64,000 nt of DNA, taken from NCBI GenBank assembly GCA_030710605.1, contig CP092868.1:26727050-26791049 (forward strand), read 5' to 3'. The position numbers and the translations under genes were made by a program. Below, one piece after another: positions 56,989 through 64,000 of this stretch (its first letter is position 1; each line of letters begins with the position of its first letter). A model generated the notes under the pieces. It saw nothing but the letters and a program-made list of their open reading frames with translations, was not told where the DNA came from and made no database searches. Source of the DNA: Cordylochernes scorpioides. Taxonomy: Eukaryota; Arthropoda; Arachnida; Pseudoscorpiones; Chernetidae.

Positions 56989-58311
56989 CAAGGTATGTCC
57001 CATAAGTTCCCGGACTGGGTCCATAAAAAAAAAGGTAAGATTTAAAAAAAAAAAAAAATATTAAAACTTTTCAAAGTAATCCCCCCTTGCTTCAACGCAC
57101 CAGCGCCATCGTTTCTCCCAATTGTCGAAACAGTTTTTATAGGCCTCTTTTGGAATGCTCTTCAATGCCAGCAGCGATTTTTCTATTATGTCTTCCCTGG
57201 TGTCAAAATGTCTTCCTTTTAGAACTGCTTTGAGTTTGGGGAACAGGAAAAAGTCATTTGGTGCGATGTCTGGGGAATAGGGTTGTTGAGGTAGGATTTC
57301 TGTCCCGTTTTTCGCCAAAAAACTATCACCAAGTGCGCTGTGTGAGGGCGGGCATTGTCATGGTGTAGGATCCAGTCACCATTAGTCCATTTTTCTGGCC
57401 TTTTTTTTCGAATCGCTTCCTTTAGACGGCGAAGAATGCTCAAATACATTTCCTTAATAACTGTTTGGCCTGCAGGAAGATACTCGTGATGAACAATGCC
57501 CTTGTTATTCAAAAAAGCGACCAGCAACTTCTTGTTTCTGTATTTCAATATCCTGGATTTTTTGGTTCTAGGCTCACCCTGACCTCTCCACTCGGCAGAT
57601 TGACGCTTGGTTTCAGGGTCATAGCCATAGACCCATGTCTCGTCGCCTGTGATTATCTTGTCTTTCCATTCCGGATCCGTTCTTGTCATTTCCAACATGT
57701 CCTCACAGGTTGCAATCCGGCACAGTTTTTGCTCATTAGTGAGGAATCTTGAGATGAATTTTACAGGAGTCTTTTTGAGCTTCAAATCTTCGGTTACGAT
57801 CCTTCGAATCGTTGTTTTAGAGATGCCTGTGTCTTGCTCTAGCTCCAGCAAAGTGGTTCGAGGATTTTATTTTATCAAATCGGTGATTTTTTGCAGATTT
57901 TCATCAGTCCTTTGAAATTTTGGGCGTCCTTAACGAGGATCATCTTCAATGGAAATCCTGCCAGCTTTAAATCTAGAATGTCATTCAAAAACAGTTGTTC
58001 TCTTTAGGGCGTCATTGGGGAATGCTTTATTAAGCATTTCAAAAGTTTCGGTTGCTGATATTTGAAGTTTCACACAAAATTCTATGCAAATCCTCTGCTT
58101 CAATTTTTGTTCCATCGTAAAATCGCCGCAGCGCTAGGTGTAACCTTTAAATAAATTAGAATAACTTTGGCGCGCGCGCACATATCGTCTCGATATTGGT
58201 ACCACCGTGTTGCCAGATATTTTTTCTATAATAAACTGTCAAATTTATTTACATTTTTCATTTATTTATTTTTTTATGGACCCAGTCCGGGAACTTATGG
58301 GACATACCTTG
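56989..58311 (-). mobile_element. mariner (DD34D) element, 1323 bp
   Basis: Near-perfect inverted ends of about 37 bp: caaggtatgtcccataagtt at the left and its complement ending cccataccttg-type (gggacataccttg) at the right, flanked by TA on both sides (56987-56988 and 58312-58313). Length, TA target and the internal transposase frame all fit a mariner-family DNA transposon. The near-identical ends suggest fairly recent insertion relative to other repeats here, although the transposase is broken. Confidence 0.95.
57061..58115 (-). pseudogene. mariner transposase pseudogene
   Basis: About 351 codons on the minus strand, the normal length for a mariner transposase, a cut-and-paste enzyme with an N-terminal paired helix-turn-helix domain and a DDD catalytic domain. 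From the ATG at 58115 three in-frame stops fall at 57983-57981, 57932-57930 and 57869-57867, and a frameshift lies near 57320-57340. Visible motifs: helix-turn-helix region TGISKTTIRRIV, first Asp in TGDETWVYGYDP (about codon 158), second Asp in HHDNARPH (about codon 253), third Asp in the shifted frame at APNDFFLFPKLK, 34 residues after the second. All three catalytic residues remain, but the protein cannot be made intact. Confidence 0.93.
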
Positions 58312-58314
58312 TAT

Positions 58315-58600
58315 TTTTCCCTAACATTAACATGCGTAACTTCGCTGTTATCGATTAAATACAAAAAAAAATCAACAGAGTTAATTTTATTTATATATAA
58401 ATACAAAATTAAATTTCAACAGAGTTAATTTTTTTACATACTAGCTAATAATCTCAATCTAAAAAAATATTCAAAACAAGCAATTTTAAGATAACACCAT
58501 ATGTAAAACAGTCGGCCAAGAAAACAAATAACGTGTAATATATATATAATATAATATATATAATAAAATCTTAAATATTATTTATCAAAAGTAAGATTAT
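58315..58600. other. AT-rich sequence, nothing recognised
   Basis: Flank of the mariner; AT-rich with short repeats of acagagttaatttt. Confidence 0.5.
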
Positions 58601-58689
58601 CTCAGGATGACACGGCAATTTATTTGAGACAAGAATAATGATACAATTCCAAGGCGAAGATACTATTCCTTTAATATATATACAATAAG

Positions 58690-58732
58690 CCTGCATACCA
58701 TAGTTTCGGGCTATGGCCCTCATCAGTACATG
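58690..58732 (-). ncRNA. Second hammerhead family, core intact
   Basis: Minus strand: CATGTA (stem I), CTGATGA, GGGC-CATA-GCCC, GAAA, C-TATG-G, UA, TGCAGG. Stem II is fully paired and the core is intact. Stem I pairs A-U, U-G, G-C, U-A and then has a mismatch. Compared with 44100-44142 it has the good core but the poorer stem I. Confidence 0.65.
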
Positions 58733-58769
58733 GACAGTTTGGTTTTCATAGCTTCCTACGAGAGAAGTT

Positions 58770-59041
58770 ATGGAATCGGTCGAATTTACCAAACAGATGT
58801 TTAAACTGATGAATATATGTGGTATAAATTGGATAATGCTCAAGACAGAGATGGCTGGCGTTCAATCGTGTTTGGAATGTAATACATACAGTGGGTTACA
58901 ACGTTCGATCAGAATGGAGCTGCTCGATACCATAGTTATAACAACTCTACTATATGCTTCTTCAATCTGGTCAGATGAACAAGAGTTAATATTGAATAAA
59001 ATCCAAGTATACCTTTCACAACGTTCGATCACGAATAAAAT
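58770..59041 (+). pseudogene. Non-LTR retrotransposon RT fragment
   Basis: The frame gives RMELLDTIVITTLLYASSIW followed by LILNKIQ, the pattern after the RT catalytic fingers/palm in LINE ORF2 (LLY...IW...LNKIQ). It is a short internal piece with no catalytic YADD box and no ends, cut at the right by the MITE at 59042. It might derive from the same LINE family as 45482-46066, but the parts do not overlap, so I cannot tell. Confidence 0.6.
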
Positions 59042-59323
59042 TACACCTATCCCCCGATTTACACGGTAGATACGTTCCTAAATAAAACGTGTAAATCGAA
59101 AATTAAAAATTTTTAAAAATGAGAAATACAGACACAGTGTGCGTGTGCAGCAAGTCAGCACATAAGCTCGGGATTCCTCGTGAGATGTGTACACAGCGCA
59201 TGTGTTCAATCACAGTAGCATTTAGTATAGTGCGATAAAAACAAAAAAAAAAACTTATTTGGAAAACCGTTTAAAAGCGAAAACGTGTAAAACAAGTACC
59301 GTGTAAATCGGGGGATAGGTGTA
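59042..59323. mobile_element. Tigger-like MITE with 27-bp perfect ends
   Basis: Left end tacacctatcccccgattta (continuing cacggta) and its exact complement at 59297-59323. TA forms the outermost bases. Subterminal aaaacgtgtaaa blocks repeat inside. No transposase. Confidence 0.85.
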
Positions 59324-59344
59324 TTTTCAAAAAAAAAACATTGG

Positions 59345-59625
59345 AGAAGAATAAACATACTCCTGAGACGTGTTGCCATGTCACAAGACTGGAGATTCTT
59401 GTTCAGAGTGAAGGCATTTCCTCTGACACCTAATCTTGAATGTCTTTAACAGGCTCTTTTATAGCCGGGGTGATCACTACCGGGGTCAAAGGTCACATGT
59501 CACCGCCATGTGAAGTGATACGGGGCCAGACTCTCACCTATATCTGAGGTCGACAACCTTCCTTTAACTCTTTTGCTTCCAAGTTCCATATGGAAAAGAT
59601 ATATTTTGATTAACATATTTTATAT
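59345..59625. other. Unrecognised sequence
   Basis: Contains the inverted pair cacatgtcac / gccatgtgaagtgatacgg and is GC-richer near 59460-59560. No gene called. Confidence 0.4.
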
Positions 59626-59626
59626 A

Positions 59627-59809
59627 CAGTTAAACCTATCTATAGCGCCCCCTCTAAATAGAGCCTTCCTCTCTATAGCGCCCGATTTTAAATATGTAGT
59701 ACGATGCGATATTTACATTAAAAGTGACCTGTCTATAACACCCCATCTCTATAGCACCCTATTTTGGTGAGTCCCAAGAGGGGGCACTATAGACAGGTTT
59801 AACTGTATA
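59627..59809. mobile_element. MITE with CAGT ends, copy 1
   Basis: Ends acagttaaacctatctatag and its complement ctatagacaggtttaactgt, flanked by ta. The interior repeats ctctatagcgcccgatttta and gagtcccaagagggggc. Confidence 0.85.
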
Positions 59810-59831
59810 TTGGTTGGGAGTTTGTTTTTTA

Positions 59832-59997
59832 AAAAAGCGCCCCCTCTAAATACCGCCTTCCACTCTATAGCGCCCGATTTTATATACGTAGTTTGATGCG
59901 ATTTACATTAAAAGTGAACTGTCTATAGCACCCCCTCTCTATAGCACCCTATTTTGGTGAGTCCCAAGAGGGGGCGCTATAGACAGGTTTAACTGTA
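59832..59997. mobile_element. MITE with CAGT ends, copy 2, left end missing
   Basis: About 85-90 percent like copy 1 by eye and in the same orientation, but starts at agcgccccctctaaat, lacking the first 20 or so bases. The right end acaggtttaactgta is intact. Confidence 0.8.
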
Positions 59998-60177
59998 TTT
60001 ACATATGCGCGAACTATCTGTATATTCTATTCTGTTATTATGTTAATTTATTTGTACCTATAACTTACTTATTAAGATAAACCCAGACATGAATAGATCC
60101 TACAGGAACTGCAATAACTCTCACAACACCCAACTCACTCAGGACCATATATACAGTTGCCTGGCCATCCTTACTAG

Positions 60178-61965
60178 CCTCTATATGGCAGACATCAATC
60201 CAGAAGCGGACATTCATACAGACAAGGAATCTCAGTTGGCCGGTATTGTGATCAGGGTGCACGGACCGATCAGATCTGCAGCCCTCTATATGGCAGACAT
60301 CAATCCAGAAGAGGACATCCATACAGACAAGACACCTCAGTTGGCCGGTATTGTGATCAGGGTGCACGGACCGATCTGATCTGTAGCCCTCTATATGGCA
60401 GACATCAATCCAGAAGAGGACATCCATACAGACAAGACACCTCAGTTGGCCGGTATTGTGATCAGGGTGCACGGACCGATCTGATCTGTAGCCCTCTATA
60501 TGGCAGACATCAATCCAGAAGCGGACATTCATACAGACAAGACACCTCAGTTGGCCGGTATTGTGATCAGGGTACATGGACCGATCTAATCTGTAGCCCT
60601 CTATATGGCAGACATCAATCCAGAAGCGGACATTCATACAGACAAGACACCTCAGTTGGCCGGTATTGTGATCAGGGTGCACGGACCGATCAGATCTGCA
60701 GCCCTCTATATGGCAGACATCAATCCAGAAGAGGACATTCATACAGACAAGGCACCTCAGTTGGCCGGTATTGTGATCAGGGTGCATGGACCGTTCTGAT
60801 CTGTAGCCCTCTATATGGCAGACATCAATCCAGAAGCAGACATTCATACAGACAAGACACCTCAGTTGGCCGGTATTGTGATCAGGGTGCACGGACCGAT
60901 CTGATCTGTAGCCCTCTATATGGCAGACACCAATCCAGAAGCAGACATTCATACAGACAAGACACCTCAGTTGGCCGGTATTGTGATCAGGTTGCATAGA
61001 CCGATCTGATCTGCAGCCCTCTATATGGCAGACATCAATCCAGAAGAGGACATCCATACAGACAAGACACCTCAGTTGGCCGGTATTGTGATCAGGTTGC
61101 ATAGACCGATCTGATCTGCAGCCCTCTATATGGCAGACATCAATCCAGAAGAGGACATCCATACGGACAAGGCACCTCAGTTGGCCGGTATTGTGATCAG
61201 GGTGCATGGACCGATCTGATCTGTAGCCCTCTATATGGCAGACATCAATCCAGAAGAGGACATCCATACGGACAAGGCACCTCAGTTGGCCGGTATTGTG
61301 ATCAGGGTACACGGACCGATCTGATCTGTAGCCCTCTATATGGCAGACATCAATCCAGAAGAGGACATCCATACGGACAAGGTACCTCAGTTAGCCGGTA
61401 TTGTGATAAGGGTACATAGACCGATCTGATCTGTAGCCCTCTATATGGCAGACATCAATCCAGAAGAGGACATCCATACAACACAAGACACCTCAGTTGG
61501 CCGGTATTGTAATCAGGATGCATGGACCGATCTGATCTGTAGCCCTCTATATGGCAGACATCAATCCAGAAGAGGACATCCATACGAACAAGGCACCTCA
61601 GTTGGCCGGTATTGTGATCAGGGTACATGGACCGATCTGATCTGCAACCCTCTATATGGCAGACATCAATCCAGAAGAAGACATCCATACGGACAAGACA
61701 CCTCAGTTGGCCGGTATTGTGATCAGGGTGCACGGACTGATCTGATCTGCAGCCCTCTATATGGCAGACATCAATCCAGAAGAGGACATCCATACGGACA
61801 AGACACCTTTGTTGGCTGGTATTGTGATCAGGGTGCATTGACCAATCTAATCTGCAGCCCTCTATATGGCAGACATCAATCCAGAAGAAGACATCCATAC
61901 GGACAAGGTACCTCAGTTGGCCGGTATTGTGATCAGGGTACATGGACCAATTTGATCTGCTCCAT
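60178..61965. repeat. 105-bp satellite, 17 units
   Basis: Unit: ctctatatggcagacatcaa, tccagaagaggacatccata, cagacaagacacctcagttg, gccggtattgtgatcagggt, gcacggaccgatctgatctg, tagcc. 105 is divisible by three, and the minus strand happens to lack stops, giving a 435-codon frame (60065-61372, 35-residue repeats starting MDVLFWIDVCHIEG) and another of 175 codons. Differences between units fall at all codon positions and change residues freely (MDV/MNV, VLF/VCF/VRF, GYR/GCR), which argues against protein selection. Called as a satellite, not a gene. Confidence 0.9.
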
Positions 61966-62097
61966 AGACAAGACACCACCACCTAAATTACTTCACATTT
62001 ATTCCACTGGATGGCGCGCGGCAATCTAAAATATCCATGTAAGTGGTCAGGATATGCCTTTTTATAATTTTAATATCACCATATGAATATTTTACTA

Positions 62098-62371
62098 TAT
62101 ATACCCATACCTCGCTTTGCGTCGGGGTTACGTTCCAAAATAACACGACGCAAATTGAAACGACGCAAAGTGAAAAAATAAAATTTTGATGGCATGGAGC
62201 AATCAAAAACAAAGGTGTTGCCATATTTTAGGAAAAAAAATTCAAAAAAAAAAATTAAAGACTCGAATCCAAAACAACGCAACTTCGAAAATCTAACGAC
62301 GCACAGTAAAAATTAAGCAGCGACGCAACTTCGAAAAAAAAACGCAAAATGACGCAAAGCGAGGTATTGGT
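62098..62371. mobile_element. Tigger-like MITE, ends with cctcgctttgcgtc
   Basis: Left end acccatacctcgctttgcgt and right end acgcaaagcgaggtattggt are inverted. Interior repeats of gacgcaaa and acttcgaaaa. No transposase. Confidence 0.8.
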
Positions 62372-62398
62372 GTACTTCTTTTTTTTTTTTTTTCACAA

Positions 62399-62580
62399 AC
62401 ACAAATATGACGAGGACCAACAGCCCGAAATGCGTATGTGGATGTCTTTTCTTGATATATCAATAAGTTGACCAAAGATCACGGAACAAGTTAAATCAAT
62501 ATTTAGTTGATTTTTGTTCCACTAGATGGCGCTCTGTCATCTAAAAATGCTCATGTAAGCGGTCAGGATATGCTTTTCTT
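62399..62580 (+). mobile_element. Ribozyme repeat with degenerate hammerhead
   Basis: Ribozyme remnant 62399-62437: TATGACGA, GGAC-CAACA-GCCC, GAAA, TGCGTATGTGG. The 5' stem I strand is lost and stem II has a mismatch. It is followed by cttgatatatcaa, the box ctagatggcgctctgtcatc, and the end ggtcaggatatgc. Confidence 0.65.
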
Positions 62581-62613
62581 TAATTTTAATATTATAGTAA
62601 ATTAACACAAAGC

Positions 62614-63022
62614 AATAACGCGCCATCTATACATATAAAATAAAAGGATTTAAAAGCACGAATGTTTCTTTTATACATAATATAAACTTCTACTGTCCTT
62701 ACTGCGATGAAAAAATATATTGGAAGGGCTTGGTTCATCATCGATGCAAATATTTGAATATAATTCTACTGTCCTATAAGCTTATGTCCATAGTTTTCTT
62801 GAAAACCATTTTTGAGATTCCACCCTTCAGTGCTGCGTATATAAGCAGAATCGTCCAATACAGTATTAGAGCTCTGAGAAGCGGTCTGGTAGATTAAATT
62901 GGCGAAACCGCTGGGAGGGTTCACCACTGATGAGCCAATCCCTCCCAATATATTTTTTCATCGCAGTAAGGACAGTAGAAGTTTGTATTATGTATAAAAG
63001 AAACATTCGTGTTTTTAAATTC
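62614..63022. mobile_element. Full-length foldback element with internal 81-bp unit
   Basis: Arms: cacgaatgtttcttttatac and ttctactgtccttactgcga at the left, complements at the right (to gaaacattcgtgttt). The interior has one copy of the unit amplified at 55061-56022. The open-stem-II motif is perfect in the right arm (62899-62938, TTGGC/GCCAA) and largely deleted in the left arm (ttggttcatcatcgatg). Confidence 0.75.
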
Positions 63023-63254
63023 TTTCATTTTATAATGAAAGTAAAGTGTTTATTATTTCATTAATAGATTATCATATACACAAAGCTTTATTATGACCAC
63101 CGGTCTTATATTAAAAGATTAACAATTTTGATCTTTATTTTCTTCTAACTCTGTAAACTAACCTCGTTGCTTGTATTTTATGAATTTTAATTTGTACTTG
63201 TCTGTAATAATTGCTGTGTCAACTTGAAGTTTGTCTTCCTAATTTTCTATGTGG

Positions 63255-63648
63255 CAATTCAATATACAGTTACGAGCGTCATGCGTTCTTCATCTCTTAA
63301 TTCTTCAGTTTTCATCTCTGTCACCGTTTGCTTTTTTTTTGGAATGGCGCTCTCCTATTGGTTGGCTACGATCACGCCACCTTTGCCCCCCCCCCCCCCC
63401 CCCCCCCTTCATGCCCCCCCCCCACTCGCTTTTACGTTTTTGTAACTATTGTGTTGGAGCGGGTCGCTCCTTAAATAAATGCATATATTAGTTAAAGCCA
63501 ACAGTACATAGACAGATAAAGCACATAGGCTATAGTTATTAACTAATATATGCATTTATTTGAGGCGCCAATTTATAATTGTAACAAATAGTATTTGAAT
63601 AAAAACATTCAATGGGGTAAAACACGGGCGTTGCCCGGGTCATTCGGC
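63255..63648 (+). mobile_element. Helitron-like element
   Basis: Starts ttcaatatacagttacgagc, has a long C run near 63386-63407, carries the tgcatatattagtta inverted pair, and ends cgggcgttgcccgggtcatt then cggCTAG, followed by T. Confidence 0.65.
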
Positions 63649-63672
63649 TAGTATATATATACGCATAATAAA

Positions 63673-63850
63673 ATCCATCATATTTCTTCAAATTAAAGAT
63701 ATTTCGGCTAGTAAATCTTTTTTATTGTCTCGACGTTTCGACAAAAAACTTTTGTCCTCGTCAAGAGCGAACAAAAATTAAAACATTTGGTAAAGCGTTA
63801 GAATAAAAAAGATTTACTGGCTGAAGTGTCTTTTATTTGAAGAAATATGA
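63673..63850. mobile_element. Palindrome with hammerhead-like loop
   Basis: Arms 63673-63726 and 63804-63850 (catatttcttcaaat, agtaaatctttttt) are inverted. The loop on the minus strand reads TTGACGAGGAC, poly-A/T, GTCGAAACGTCGAG. GAC/GTC and GAAA sit in hammerhead position, but C3 is T and stem III would have no loop, so it is at best a relic. Confidence 0.6.
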
Positions 63851-64000
63851 ATGCTGGCCAGGCAGACTCTATCATTACGAAAATCTATCATGTTTTCCTG
63901 TCTTAGAAGTTGATTTTTTTCAGTAGGAATCGTCTGTTTTTTTCTTTAATTTCGTTTAGTTATGCATCTGACCATGTTTAACGCGTTCACATATATAATA
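63851..64000. other. Unrecognised sequence at window end
   Basis: No repeat partner or frame seen. Confidence 0.4.

Noticed and set aside
56663-57064. 133-codon plus-strand frame
   Set aside because: It runs across low-complexity AT repeats and through the mariner end into poly-A; no recognisable domain.
57465-57915. Plus-strand frames of 88-95 codons inside the mariner
   Set aside because: Antisense shadows of the transposase.

Overview
This window comes from an AT-rich metazoan nuclear genome, most probably an invertebrate; I cannot name the species. The evidence is indirect. There is no host protein-coding gene I can support, no operon-like gene spacing and no rRNA or intact tRNA gene. 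The sequence is almost entirely satellite DNA, miniature inverted-repeat elements and decayed transposons: one mariner, pieces of a non-LTR retrotransposon, Helitron-like ends, tRNA-derived SINEs, and Penelope-like or retrozyme-like repeats carrying hammerhead ribozymes. Nearly every long open frame here is a by-product of a tandem repeat.

Layout. 1-3317: minisatellite of alternating 65- and 62-bp units that runs off the left edge. 3253-15748: copy A of a large direct segmental duplication, including a 6.2-kb array of 47/49-bp units (6810-13072), ending at a 100-N gap. 15849-24000: dispersed repeats (inverted-arm element at 16738-17360, Helitron-like element, 109-bp-unit element, LINE 3' end, pogo-like MITE). 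24001-33917: 10-kb satellite of 36-bp units flanked by inverted 0.19-kb arms. 34020-38330: degenerate repeats, a 29/31-bp minisatellite, a CA-rich tract and another 109-bp-unit element. 38330-44820: SINEs, palindromes and hammerhead-bearing elements. 44828-53216: copy B of the duplication with much shorter minisatellites. 53217-56030: MITEs and an 81-bp satellite. 56989-58311: mariner. 58315-60060: LINE fragment and Tigger-like MITEs. 60178-61965: 105-bp satellite with a spurious 435-codon frame. 62030-64000: MITEs, another full foldback element, a Helitron-like end and a palindrome.

Two things stand out. First, RNA: at least four copies of a 40-nt minimal type I hammerhead ribozyme keep the core or nearly all of it, and two of these face each other in one palindrome. 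A different repeat family, present at more than a dozen sites, carries a constant 40-nt motif in which GAAA and CTGATGA are bracketed by a 5-bp helix that shows compensatory changes (CTGGC/GCCAG, TTGGC/GCCAA, CTGTC/GACAG). That is a hammerhead-like core opened at stem II, and I know of no description of it. Second, genome dynamics: the two paralogous blocks act as a natural before-and-after pair. They show minisatellite expansion, LINE and foldback insertion, and loss of one arm of a ribozyme palindrome.
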